Positions 35,316-45,912 of a stretch of 64,000 bases of DNA are shown in pieces. The stretch comes from Pollenia angustigena (taxonomy: Eukaryota; Arthropoda; Insecta; Diptera; Polleniidae). Each line of letters starts with the position of its first letter. The stretch's first letter is position 1. The translations under genes were made by a program, and so were the position numbers. The notes below the pieces were generated by a model. It saw only the letters and a program-made list of their open reading frames with translations. It searched no databases and had not been told where the DNA came from. The stretch lies in contig OV884056.1 in NCBI GenBank assembly GCA_930367215.1, positions 248,771,127 through 248,835,126 on the forward strand. Direction: 5' to 3'.

Positions 35316-36368
35316 GGTGTGTTTTTGGAATCCGCATAATTCAGAAATTGGTGTTCTGAAATCCGCATGTTTTTGTGTATGCGAAGTTCTTGTGCAGAAA
35401 AAAAATTTATGATATTTTCTTTGATAGTGCCCTGTAAAATAGGTGACTACGGTTTATATATGTATGGGGCTATCTTAATAATGGCGACGATTGCCGAAAA
35501 ACGCAACAAAGATATGCGAAAATTGCAACAAATTTGCAAAAATAGCGATAAATTTCAATATTTCAAACAAGCCATAAAATTGATTAAAAGTCCCTAAAAT
35601 TATAAAGAATGGCCAAAAATTTGATAAAAATTGGTAAATTAGCAGAAAATCACGAAAAATTGCAAACTTGAAAGCAAACCCAAAAATGTATTGGTTAAAA
35701 AACAAAGTGTCGGAAAAACAAAAAATTTAAAAAATAGCGAAAATGCGCGAAAATATTTAATATATTTGGAATAAGCCTTAAAGTTGATTAAAAGCCCCTA
35801 ACACTACAAGGAATGGCAAAAATTCTGTAAAAATTGCGAAATCAGTGGAAATTTGCAAAAATTCGCGATATTCGCAAAATTCTGTTTTTCCTTAAAATGT
35901 TCTCAAATATAAGAATAAAAGTCGATTTTTAATCCAAATTTTCAATATTTTTAATTAGGCTTAAGTTCATGAAATTTAATTTTTATTAAATTATTTTTAT
36001 GAAGAAAGGAATTTTACAACATGAAAATCAAATAAAATTGTTATTGATAATCTTTCATTCTTGACGTGGCTCGGGCTCGAACCCTGGCCGGCAGGTTACC
36101 ATGAAATGTTTCGATCGCAACCACTCGATCTCCTCAGATGGATTTGCCGTCTTACACTCGCAGCCATCGACGACTGCTGACGTCACTAGTCAAACTTCAA
36201 TCCTTAAACCAAATTGTATTTTAACATTTGGTAGAACGAAATTTGTTTTACTTTCAATAACCACTTACTACTCTAATTGAAAACGAATAAAAACATGTGG
36301 TGGTGAATTGCAGAACACAAAAAATGCTGAATTAATCCACTTGTGAATTCGGATTCTAGAACACACCC
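35316..36368. mobile_element. Nested element with GGTGTGTT termini and tandem core
   Basis: GGTGTGTTTTTGGAATCCG at the left faces the inverse of GGGTGTGTTCTAGAATCCG at the right. ATTCAG and TGTTCTG recur in both subterminal zones. A core of two ~204-bp diverged direct units (GATTAAAAGTCCCTAAAATT and GATTAAAAGCCCCTAACACT) spans about 35490-35890, and a SINE-like copy sits at 36050-36195. No transposase found. Confidence 0.55.
36050..36195 (-). mobile_element. tRNA-derived SINE-like element, best copy
   Basis: On the minus strand: GATCGAGTGGTTGCGATCG (A-box-like), about 55 bp later AGGGTTCGAGCCC (close to the B-box consensus), then CACGTCAAGAATGAAAGAT and a tail with TTTCATGTTGTAAAATTCC. The same order is found at 6603 and 16375. 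The upstream part (GCAGTCGTCGATGGCTGCGA) recalls a tRNA acceptor end, but no complete cloverleaf is evident. Confidence 0.65.
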
Positions 36369-37318
36369 GATTATCTCAAAAATTGCGACATGTACTTTGC
36401 GAATAAGGTTAACATGGACAGCTAACCGGACGGATGAACATTGTTATATCGATTAAGAAAAGGATGCTGACGAAACATAAAAATTTTGGTGGCAAGTTCA
36501 CTCAAGTTCTTTTAAGCAGTTTGGATTGAAATTCAGCACTTTTGGTTCAGTAGGAAAAGCGTTATGGACCAAAATGTGAAACAACCTCCCGTAAAAATCG
36601 ATATTTCTGTAACAAAAACTAACGTAAATTGGTGGCGGAATGCACCTTTTATCGTTAAATTTTGCACAAACTCAATTTATATGCATAGAAATCATATAAC
36701 TAAATTTCGCAAAGATCTGTAAATAATTTACAATAGATCCACTGTCTAAAAACACTTTATTGCTTGAGTCTAAAACATTTACGAATAATACTTTAGCTTC
36801 ATAGTTTAGTTTAATTTAGTTGTATAAGACGGGAAATTACTTTGACAAATTGCCTTCATCCCTTTATTTGTTATCTTAATCCTCTTTTACTTTAAAACCT
36901 GCTGTTCTCGCTCTTCTATACCATAAAACCATAAAAGTTTCAATATTTTGCATCAAAATGATAATTTTTAGTTTTAATAAACAGTAATTTTATTTATTTA
37001 ATTTTTATTTTTGACAATTTGTTCAAATATTTATTTTAATATGTGACCACAGAGCAAACATGTTTTTCTATTTTTTATTTGAAGCTAATTAATATCTGTT
37101 TGAACAAACAAAAGTGGGCAAATAAATGTGGGTAGTGTGACCAGCAAATAAAATTTTTATTTTTTTTTCAACAAATTTTTTAAAAATGCCGGCAAACAAA
37201 ATTTTACAATTGTTTGCCATATGTGACCGTACCTTCAGTTAAAAAAGTGGAAATAAAATTGTTGAAAAAGTGTGAAAACTCATATTTCGAACGGAATTGT
37301 AGACTCTGACATGGCTGT

Positions 37319-38384
37319 ATATGTTGCACATTTTAAATAATGCACAACTTAAATTTTTTAAAAATTGCCTCCAACTTACTTTATTAGGGGATATTAAAGA
37401 TTTAGTAAAGAGTTCAGCATAGCAATCTTTCTTGTTGCACTAAAAGTACAAATCTTCACTCTAAGTCATATATTTTCAGAAATCTCAAATTTTAATATAA
37501 AAAAAATAATAAAATTTCTAATTAGTATTCAAAATTTTTTATTTTTCGAATAGGACTATTACAAAAAAGCTTTATAAAATACATAACTGCAATTTAGCTC
37601 ATAGAATAAATTCGAAAAATAAAAAATTTTGAATGAAATATAAAGTAACCTTCGGAAGGAAATAATTCCCAGTTTCTATTTCTAATTAGTTTTTAATATT
37701 AAATAGAAATAATTGACTTTTCATAAAAACTGTAAAATTTCGTGTAAATAGTCGTATTTTCTATATAATTCGCATGCAATATTTTTTCAAAAATGAACTT
37801 AACTTTATGTATCTCTCTATCAAAATAAACTTTAAATTTGTATATTGTTCAAGCGCATAGAAACAGAGTACAATGTAATGTCAAATATACGGGAAGGGTT
37901 AAATCTTTGGAAACATTTGATTTCATTTTAACAATCATTTGATTTAATTTTAACAATCCTTTGATTTCACTTAAACAAAAAAAATTTTGTATGCCATGGT
38001 ATAATAATCGATTTTTTTAGTAAATCTTAAAATATTTTCCCCTTTTCGTTGAATATCATAAAAAGTTTCAATTTAGGAAATTGTTTTTTTTCCTTTAACA
38101 TTTTAGAGCCTTCAAAAGTAAAATTAATTTGCTATAAAATAAAACAAATCTGTTTTTTATGGTCTAAAAGAAACAAATTTTATTATTTTAATATCATTTT
38201 CGACACACTGTTTTCTGGCAGCCCTTTTTTGTTGTTGATTATATTGACTTTTAAATATAAATTTTTTTGCCGCATGTTTAACCCAAGGCGAATTCATAAC
38301 AGGTAATCTCAGTACTATAACAAATACAACTCGTATAAAAACCACAAGCAATTTGTTTTTGTAAAATCATTGTACAATGTCAAA
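37319..38384. other. Unassigned; contains a short hairpin at 37527-37634
   Basis: ATTCAAAATTTTTTATTTTT CGAAT at 37527 is inverted at 37610-37634 (a 25-bp arm). The frame at 38049-38306 has no recognisable domain. Otherwise AT-rich. Confidence 0.4.
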
Positions 38385-38959
38385 ACCCTGCAGATAAAGA
38401 GACTAGTCCATACATGCATCTAAAAAGTAGTCCATAAAGGAGTAGGAGTACTCCAAAACTACTCCAAATATATGGGTAAAAGTTGGTACATTTAACATTA
38501 CGATGTCCTAGGAGGGGACCATATAACCCACCGAAGTAGTCCCTAAGCTACTCCATGGAGTACTAAAGTGGGTTAGTTTTAAAAGTACTCCATGTTACTA
38601 CAGTATGGAGAACACTTAAGGGGTAGTTTAAGCATTTTTCTTTTTCATTTTTTAATAATCGCCTTTTATGGTTTGTATTGTAGTGTATTATTGCTATTAT
38701 TAAATATATTTACTTGGTATTTTTAATTTTTTTTACCTTTTTTCCACAAATTTCACAAACTTTCACAATTAATAATGGACACCATCAGGGCTACCAATGT
38801 GTAATACTGTAAACTACAGAAAAGTATACATCATACAGTTGTTGGTAGCACTGCAGTTGATTTCTTGTAACATGGTCCATACTACAGTACATTGGACCAT
38901 TTTGTAAGTAGTCCATTTAAGCCACAATGGACTACGTAGTCCAATATTATCTGTAGGGT
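38385..38959. mobile_element. ACCCTGCA-type MITE, 575-bp member
   Basis: The left end ACCCTGCAGATAA faces the inverse of ACCCTACAGATAA. AGTCCA/GGACTA motifs are abundant at both ends. It shares ACATTACGATGTCCTAGGAG and GGACCATATAACCCACC with the copy at 16700-17075 but has a longer AT-rich centre. Confidence 0.75.
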
Positions 38960-39414
38960 AACGCAAACAAAACCTAACAAATCAGAAACAAAGATAATAA
39001 GCAAATTTTTGACATCCAACAATTATAAAGCTAAAAAAAAAGTTATCAGCAGGGCTTTCAAGACGACCTTTAATGAAAACGCATTGGTTTAACCCAAGGA
39101 AATAAAACTTAAATACACAAAGAAAATGAAAAATCCTAAACGAAATAAATATTTTATTAAATTTCTTTCTGTCTCTAATTTTTTTTTTTTTGTTTTTATG
39201 AACATTTTCATAAATATTATTAGGGGGGTAATTTAAAAATGATGGGTTTTTTTTCAAATTTTGTCTTTTTGGAATACCAAAATACTCCAATATTTGGAAT
39301 ATTGGTACAATAAACATAAATTTAGTCATACAATTGGCCATCGTTAAATAAAACTTTTTCCTAGTTTTCTGCAGAAACAAAACATCTCATCTTAATACCC
39401 AATTAAAAATAGCT

Positions 39415-39546
39415 AACAGTATAATTGAACGTGTCGACAAATTTTAATATTTCGGAGCATGGCTCACTGCAGATTGGCCGGCAGATATTTAAGTTAAACG
39501 CAGGATAGAGATGGCAAGAACAGCAAGAACAAAAAAATCTCTGTAG
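39415..39546 (+). pseudogene. LINE reverse transcriptase C-terminal fragment
   Basis: In one frame: IIERVDKF-stop-YFGAWLTADWPADI-stop-VKRRIEMARTARTKKSL. This is the thumb-proximal block (KYLGAWLT...EIK.RI.MA) known from non-LTR reverse transcriptases. It has two internal stops. It is distinct from the LINEs at 2.7 and 41-44 kb. Confidence 0.75.
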
Positions 39547-39685
39547 CCGTGATATTATTATTAAAATTTTTCATCGCTCATTTGCTGCAACAACGTTATA
39601 AGTCTAAATTTTACTTAATAAAATGTGCAACAAAAAAAGAAGCCTCAATACTTGCAACGCGAAATGAAAGTAAACTACTTGTAGA

Positions 39686-40564
39686 TAGTGCTGCGAAACA
39701 ATCGATATTATCGATAGTCTTAAAATATCGAAAATATGGATAGGAAAAATATAAATATAGATATTTTTTTTATTTAAAATACAGATATGAAGCCATCTAA
39801 CAGCAGCTATACACACACGGTATTTTGCCGCAAATTTTTAACTTGCTATTATTAATTCGCGCTGAATTACAGCAATGAATACAAACAACAAGAATGGCAA
39901 GTAGTATGGATTGCTTAGCAGTGCTTTTTACTGCTAATTAAAGACCTTTAAGTCAAAATGTGTACATGTTTATACAGGGACTGAAATGTCAAATATTTTT
40001 GTAGTGTAGTAAAAAAAAAATGCAAATCCAAATGCAATTGCAAGCATAGGAAAAAGCAATGAACGACAATTAGAGGATAACTCCGTTAGATTGATTACCT
40101 TTTTGGGTTTAGGATTTAGAATTTTTTTTTTTAGTTGCAATGGAATATCTTATAGTCCCCGTTACGGCGGTCTTGATCTCTCAGGTGGAAAGGTTGTTCA
40201 CAACCCTTTAAATGTGAAATTGAAACAGTTGTGATTGCAGACCCACGTGTCTCAGTTAATGGATGAAAGGAAAAATGAAGTTATTAAAAATTATAAAAAA
40301 AGTCCCTGTTACTTCGGTTCCTTTAGAAAGGTACCTATCAATTTTTAAAAAAACTGCCATCTTAAATAACGTGCGTATATACATACGTCTCATACATTCA
40401 ATAAAGTGATAAAAACAACAAACTGTAGCCTTATAAAAAAATAATTAAAGTTTTCCTGCACAAGTACAAACATTCAGTCGATAGTAATATCGATATATCG
40501 ATAGAGAAATCTGAACTATCGATAAATATCGATAGTAAAAAATATTGATCGTATCCCAGCACTA
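39686..40564. mobile_element. 879-bp hAT MITE, copy 2
   Basis: The ends TAGTGCTGCGAAAC and (inverted) TAGTGCTGGGATAC are flanked by a perfect 8-bp duplication CTTGTAGA (39678-39685 and 40565-40572). It is the reverse orientation of the family member at 24419-25015, which shares CTGTAGCCTTATAAAAAAAT, GCTTAGCAGTGCTTTTTACT and other blocks inverted. It carries a 135-bp insertion at 40166-40300. Confidence 0.9.
40166..40300 (+). mobile_element. 135-bp A-tailed insertion, SINE-like
   Basis: It is bounded by AGTCCCCGTTAC (40154-40165) and AGTCCCTGTTAC (40301-40312). The related hAT MITE at 24419-25015 has a single such site, so this is an insertion with a 12-bp duplication. The 3' end is A-rich (TTATTAAAAATTATAAAAAA), which fits target-primed retrotransposition. 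The core TTGTGATTGCAGACCCACG is shared with 34416-34445. No clear pol III boxes were found. Confidence 0.6.
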
Positions 40565-41219
40565 CTTGTAGAGCCAACCTGCCAAAGGGTTTTGAAAAGT
40601 TAGCTCGGGTTCCCGAAATATGGGCCCCTAAAGTTTTTGAATTTTTTGAAAAGGCGTTTGGTATAAGTCCAAGAAAATATACTAAATGTACTTCTGAGCT
40701 AAAATACTTTTTCAGATGTCTTCAGTAGGATTGAGTGGCGATTCCTTGCTTAGAATATATTTACCCTCTAACAGTCATTTAAAGTGCTAATTTTTGTACT
40801 TTTTTTAACTTCCCAACAAAAGTATACTTAAAAGGCACTTTAGAGGGTTAAAATTTTCGACAAATATTTTCTACATCAAATTTTACTACACACAGAAAAA
40901 AATCGCAATGTAAAATTAACAAAAAAATGTTAATTTCAAGTCATTGTAAATTTTTGCAAAAAAACATAAAAAATTTTATATTTACGTTGTTTCATATAAA
41001 ATTAACAGTTAAACATGTTAATTTTAAATTAAAAGTTGTTAATTTTAAATTGTTAACGTAAAAATAAAATTGTGCACATTAATTTTAACCTTTTTCAAGG
41101 TAAAAATAACATTGGTCCCTGTAAAATTTTTAAAATTAAATTTTTGTAGTAAAAATCAAAATTTTTTTAGTAAAATTAACATATATATATATATATATAT
41201 ATATTATGTCCTGTGGTTC

Positions 41220-42270
41220 CTAGTAGGAACAAAGGGCCGCAACGAACTCTTTCCATTCGATCCGGTTTGATGCTAGATGTTTAATTTCCCTCCAGCTTTG
41301 CCCACTTTGGTTTACTTCCGATTCAAGTTGACGTCTCCAGGTGTGCGTCGAACGGCCAACTCTTCTTGTATTACCATGGGGGTTCCAGTCAATCGCAGAT
41401 TTAGTAGGGTCGCTATGTGGTCTACGGAGCGAGTGACCTATCCAGCGCCATTTTCGATTAAGGATCTCGATGTTAATTGGCCAAAGGTTAGTGTTGGATA
41501 TGGTGTTTGGCCAGAATATCTTGAGGATCCTACGCAGGCAGCGATTAACAAACACCTGAATGGCGTTTATTTCTCGTGATGTCGTGTTCCATGATTCACA
41601 GGCGTAAAGAAGCACCGATTTGACGCAAGAATTAAATATGCTAATCTTAGTGTGTTCCGAAATAGAGGCAGATTTCCATACAGGGCGCAACATGCCAAAT
41701 GATTGCTTGGCCTTTGACATTCGATAGGCCACATCATTGCTGCAGCCGCCAGTATGTGTTAAAATGCTACCAAGATAGCAAAACGACTTGACTTCTTCTA
41801 AAGTCTGTTATTGAGGGTATTGCAACGCATTACCTTACTGTTTCCAATATTAATTTTTAATCCAGCTTCCAGATTTGCAGCTTCGGTTTCAAGAGATTTT
41901 AGTTCAGCTGACATATGATGATAGCTGTGAGATAGGAGGCAGATATCGTCGGCGTACTCCAGACTCTCAAGTTGTTGAGTAAGCCCCCATCTTATACCTC
42001 TATTTGTTTGAGTGGCGTTGCGCACTCTGACGTCAAGGACAATGTTGAAGAGAAGGGGTGATAGTATACATCCCTGGCGCACTCCGGTTACCACATTAAA
42101 GCTGTTACTTAGAGCGTTGTCATGAACAACTCTACATTTAACGTCTGCATACAGTGCCTGAGTGAGTTGGATGATCTTAGGTGGAACATCATGATAACCA
42201 AAAGTTCTCGATGAGGGGTAGCAGAATGTTAGCTGTTAATTGGGGATCAGCTTTAAGCATTTCGGGGGCT
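41220..42270 (-). pseudogene. RTE reverse transcriptase, internally deleted
   Basis: The minus strand continues with KGNEAPGVDNIAPEMLKADP in a shifted frame, then jumps near 42200 from LLPLIENFW to VPPKIIQLTQALYADVKC. The missing segment should contain the fingers RGI block and the first catalytic Asp. It resumes with GVRQGCILSPLLFN (motif B) and EYADDICLL (motif C, frame 41798-42094). The C-terminal block FGMLRPVWKSASIS...RKWRWIGHSLRRP...RVGRSTHTWRR follows (frame 41220-41732). A stop or frameshift lies near 41790. Confidence 0.85.
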
Positions 42271-43807
42271 ATATTATCAACACCGGGTGCCTCGTTGCCT
42301 TTAAAGCGTTAATAGCGTTTAACACTTCGAGAATATCAGGACATTCAGTTGATATATCCTGCCTGACTGTGTGGGATAGACATGAGCAAATATTGGAAAG
42401 ATTATGTGGTGGGTTTGAAAGCATACAAGAGTAATGCTGTCTCCATATTTCCAATTGTTCATTCCTAGATGTAGATAATACTCCCTCGCTGTTCTTAAGT
42501 GGTTTTGTAGTCACGAAATTTTTACCAGTGAGTTTTTTAGTGATTGCATATAGATCCTTGGATCTATGTTCTACAGATGCTTTTTGGGCATCACAAGCTA
42601 GTGACTCGTGCCATCGTCTTTTGTCATTTCTAGCACTTCGTTTGACTAGCAAATCGTGTCGCCTGTACGCTTCCCCTAGCGATGCCTTTTCACCTCGTGT
42701 TCTTGCTGTATTTTGTTTTGCCTTTATTTCTTTCCTTATCAGTACTAACTTCCAGGTATCGTCAGACATCCACTGCGCTCTTTTGGGTGCCCTGTAGCCA
42801 ATATGTTCTCTGGCAGCATCGTTGAAGCTATTATTTATATTTTGCCATTCTATCACTGGGTGTGCTCGTTGTATAACCAATCCTCCTTTTAGCTCTTCCA
42901 CGTAGTTGTGAAGATTTTGAACGTTTTTAAGTTTTTCTACGTCATATTTACGTTCAGTGGATGGTGGCTTACGAATCGCGGCTACCCTTAGACGAAGACT
43001 AGCAACTACGCGATGGTGGTCTGAAGAGCAGTCTGCCCCACGTTTGGAACGCACGTCCAGGAGAGACCTGCGCCATGATTTGCTTATGGCGATATGGTCG
43101 ATTTGATTTTCGGTCACTTTGTCTGGCGAAACCCACGTTACTTTGTGGCAAGTTTTGTGAGGAAATATGGTGCCTCCGATCACAAGATTGTTGTTGCTGC
43201 ATATTTCAGTAAAAAGCTCTCCATTCTCCGTCATTCTACCGATTCCGTGCTGTCCCATTAGGGTTTCTCTCCCAGTGTTGTCTGCACCTAGTTGTGCGTT
43301 GAAATCACCCATTAATAACACGATATCTCCACGTGGTATTGATGTCAACACACTGTTTAAGTAACTATAAAAGTTTTCTTTATCCAGAGTTTCAGAGGTT
43401 TCTGTTGGTGCATAACATTGCACACAGGTGAGGTTTCTGGCCTTAGTGCGGAATCTTGCTGTGATTATTCTGTCACCATGAGGTTTCCAGTTGATCAGTG
43501 CACTTTGGGCTTCTCTGGATAATAGTAGTCCGACTCCACTCGACCTTGGTTGATCTGGCGGTTTGCCGGAATATAAAAAAGTAAAGTTTTCGGAGGTCTT
43601 GAATTCTCCTGCTTCTGGCCATCTGGTTTCGCACAATCCTACAAGTAGCAGGTTGTAGTTGGCGAATTCTCTGCATACTTGGGCCAGTTTAGATGTTTCT
43701 AGGAGTGTTCGCACGTTCCATGTTCCAACTCGTGTCATTTTTTTCATGCTAAAGGTCGTCATCTTGGGGATCCGTTGATTATTATTTGTTGCGGTTTCAG
43801 TAATCAT
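42269..43807 (-). CDS. LINE endonuclease and N-terminal RT region, 512 codons
   Basis: The apurinic/apyrimidinic-like endonuclease has all main motifs: GTWNVRTL (residues 28-35), the catalytic Glu in CETRW (59-63), GDFNAQLG (167-174), IDHI (236-239) and SSDHHRV (from 261). It nicks target DNA for reverse transcription. After a linker (KRAQWMSD...) the frame enters the RT fingers and goes out of frame after INALKATRH. The first Met lies shortly after the 5' leader. This is the longest open frame in the window and the youngest-looking coding sequence, but the downstream RT is internally deleted, so the element should be inactive. Confidence 0.88.
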   Translation of the reverse strand: MITETATNNNQRIPKMTTFSMKKMTRVGTWNVRTLLETSKLAQVCREFANYNLLLVGLCETRWPEAGEFKTSENFTFLYSGKPPDQPRSSGVGLLLSREAQSALINWKPHGDRIITARFRTKARNLTCVQCYAPTETSETLDKENFYSYLNSVLTSIPRGDIVLLMGDFNAQLGADNTGRETLMGQHGIGRMTENGELFTEICSNNNLVIGGTIFPHKTCHKVTWVSPDKVTENQIDHIAISKSWRRSLLDVRSKRGADCSSDHHRVVASLRLRVAAIRKPPSTERKYDVEKLKNVQNLHNYVEELKGGLVIQRAHPVIEWQNINNSFNDAAREHIGYRAPKRAQWMSDDTWKLVLIRKEIKAKQNTARTRGEKASLGEAYRRHDLLVKRSARNDKRRWHESLACDAQKASVEHRSKDLYAITKKLTGKNFVTTKPLKNSEGVLSTSRNEQLEIWRQHYSCMLSNPPHNLSNICSCLSHTVRQDISTECPDILEVLNAINALKATRHPVLII

Positions 43808-44432
43808 TTCAGTTTAAGATTGAGGGACTGATTAGGCCTTAGTGTTGGGGCTGCCAACAACCTCTAGGCAGGTCGAACAGTTGAGTTTCAGTGCCTGTTA
43901 ATTTCGGTGGCCACCTAGTTACCTGAGACGCAACGGTTTTAGCATGCCATTCAGGTTACTCAACTGTGTGCCTTCTCACTCTAGCTGTCGACAGACGAAT
44001 GTCTGAGAGACATTACCAGGGGATACTTGGTATAAGACCGGAAGTAGTGAGGTGCTTGGGAAATTCGAACAGAGGAATCGCTTCTTGTCATCCCCAAGTG
44101 GATGACAGGCAGATAGCTTTCCGCACAAGTGCACCTCTGCGAAATACCCCATACCCAATTAACATTGGTTCGTTTAAAAACAATATTAACCACTGTAAAA
44201 TCAACACTACAATCAAATAAAAATAACAACAAAGAAGTGTAAAAATAACATGAAAAATTTAAAAATTAAATGAATTCATGTAAATCCAAAAAAAAAACCA
44301 AAAAGTGCGGCTTGTTTAAAAAAAAACAAACATTCTTATTGTGTGGTTAACAAAGTGAATAAATTTTATTCTTAAAAGTGTAATAATGGCTTACAATAAA
44401 AATAACATGAATTAAGAAAACTTAGTACAAAA

Positions 44433-45912
44433 CAGTGTTGCAAAATTGAAATTTTGAAATGGTACTGAACTTCAACTAAAAGAGTATTTTTCCCACCAAA
44501 TGGTACTTTTTGTTAAAAAAAAAAAACAATAATTTATGAAAATAAATGGAACAAAAATATTTTATTGGAATTCATTTATATAAGTATTTAATGGCGAACA
44601 GTATTTATATTTAAGGTACACATGTAAAAAATATTTGTTTTATACATAAGCGTCAAGCGCCCCATCCATTTACAATATTATTGTATATGTTATTCGCCAT
44701 ATTATTTATATATGGCCCCATATTATTCAATAAGTGGCACAGAGGTTTCAATTAAAATATGGCGCAACTCTTATCTAAAAAAACACAACATTTAAAGCAA
44801 AACAACATAGTGCAGTGTTGCAATATATAGCTTTTCTGATTTCGATTCTTACCAATATATTGTGTCACCTTCGAATATAACAAACCCATTGGCGATATAA
44901 TTGAACAGTTACATACATATATTGAAAGTGTAAGAGCCGTTTAAGGTACGTTTTTTCAGTATTAAAAAAAAAAAATATTTGAAATAGTTCATATATTTAT
45001 GAATAAGAATATAAATTAAAAATTTAATTTTTGTCAATATAAATTAATACTGGTTTTTATGTTTATATTTTAACTTTTACAAACTTACATAATTCAGACT
45101 TTTACAAACTTAGAACTTAGTTCTAAAAAAAGTTTAAAACAATATTGTTTAAAAATAAAGATCTTAATTCAGTGTTTTAAGATAAAGCAAATTTACTTTA
45201 AGAAATCATAAGAAATATTATAACTACAACAGCAACTACCAGTTGATTTTAATAGATCTTTCGTTTTTATCAAACTTGAAACAGTTTCTATATGTATACG
45301 ATTTCTTCCTTTGCTTTTAACATCATTTTGCATTCGAAAATGTGCGTTCAATTGATGCTCATAAATGTGGTATCGAAAAAATACCAAAAGCAATATATGA
45401 AAGGTCAGCAAACATTAGTTTCGTTTTTAATATTGGCTTTATTTTTTTCAAGAAATTTAAATATATTCAGTTCTGAAATGCTTTATTTCTGAAAGATCCG
45501 CTAGAACACGGAATTGAGAATTGATATTTTCATAGTTTTCTTAATCGTTTGTAAAAAACATTAATAACAACAGTATTATGCTATTGGTTTTTCCGGAAAC
45601 AACTTTTAAGGTTTTATGTTCAAAACCAAATTTTGTTGTAAGAACAAATATCCCATTCTGGAAAGCAAAATATGAATCCTGCCGTCCACACTTTGCATTT
45701 CAATATTTACGTCGCTTATTATTTTTAAAATACAACAACATTAATTTTGCAGCAAACACATAATAACATAAGCCTGCTATCGAAATGATCACATCACCTT
45801 AAAAAAGCTCAAAGGATAAAAAAAGTACTGAAAACAACGCGGGGGTACTGCGGTATTTTTAATATGAAAAAGTACTGAAAAAAGTACCAAAGTACTGAAT
45901 TTTTCAACACTG
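44433..45912 (-). mobile_element. 1480-bp hAT element with hAT-C remnant
   Basis: CAGTGTTGCAAAATTGAA and the inverse of CAGTGTTGAAAAATTCA form the termini. The 8-bp duplication GTACAAAA is perfect (44425-44432 and 45913-45920). On the minus strand around 45190-45430 two frames give YIAFGIFSIPHL, then ASIERTFSNAK, then KGRNRIHIETVSSLIKTKDL. This is the pattern of the hAT dimerisation domain. The element is therefore an internally deleted derivative, inserted between exons or within an exon of the gene carried by the 6.6 kb element. Confidence 0.88.

Larger units (their letters stand above)
34443..37234. mobile_element. 2792-bp TIR element with TCA target duplication
   Basis: A perfect inverted terminus of 24 bp begins AGGTACGGTCACATATGG. 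The flanks are TCA (34440-34442 and 37235-37237). The related uninterrupted sequence at 40246-40258 (GTGTCTCAGTTAA) confirms the insertion point. Subterminal zones repeat GCAAACAAA and GCAAATAAA. The 3-bp duplication and a terminus resembling the two TTA elements suggest a PIF/Harbinger relative. No transposase was found. It contains another nested element (35316-36368). Confidence 0.8.
34207..37318. mobile_element. Outer TIR element split by a 2.8 kb insertion
   Basis: ATGTCACAGAGAACAATTCC at 34207 faces, inverted, ATGTCAGAGTCTACAATTCC at the right end near 37318. Both arms continue with GTTCGGAAA/GTTCGAAAT. Without the nested element only about 320 bp remain. Its core TTGAAACAGGTGTGATTGC...GTGTCTCAGTTAA is shared with 40220-40260. 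Superfamily and target duplication were not settled. Confidence 0.5.
41183..44156 (-). mobile_element. RTE-clade LINE with target duplication AATTAACAT
   Basis: It is flanked by AATTAACAT on both sides (41174-41182 and 44157-44165). Read on the minus strand, it has a ~350-bp 5' leader (44156 to 43807), an apurinic-type endonuclease plus RT frame, and a very short 3' end closing in a (TA)n tract. A short 3' UTR with simple repeats is characteristic of the RTE clade. It disrupts the host TIR element. A fragment of the same kind of 5' leader lies at 61510-61845. Confidence 0.85.

Noticed and set aside
36050..36195. A functional tRNA gene
   Set aside because: B-box and A-box are present, but no full cloverleaf or terminator was seen, and the same unit recurs with a conserved tail, which fits a SINE.
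38982..39380. 132-codon minus-strand frame
   Set aside because: No recognisable domain, AT-driven Phe/Lys/Asn composition and no start or splice context. Length is within chance for this base composition.
41277..43364. Plus-strand open frames of 64-100 codons across the RTE region
   Set aside because: Antisense shadows of the endonuclease and RT coding sequence.
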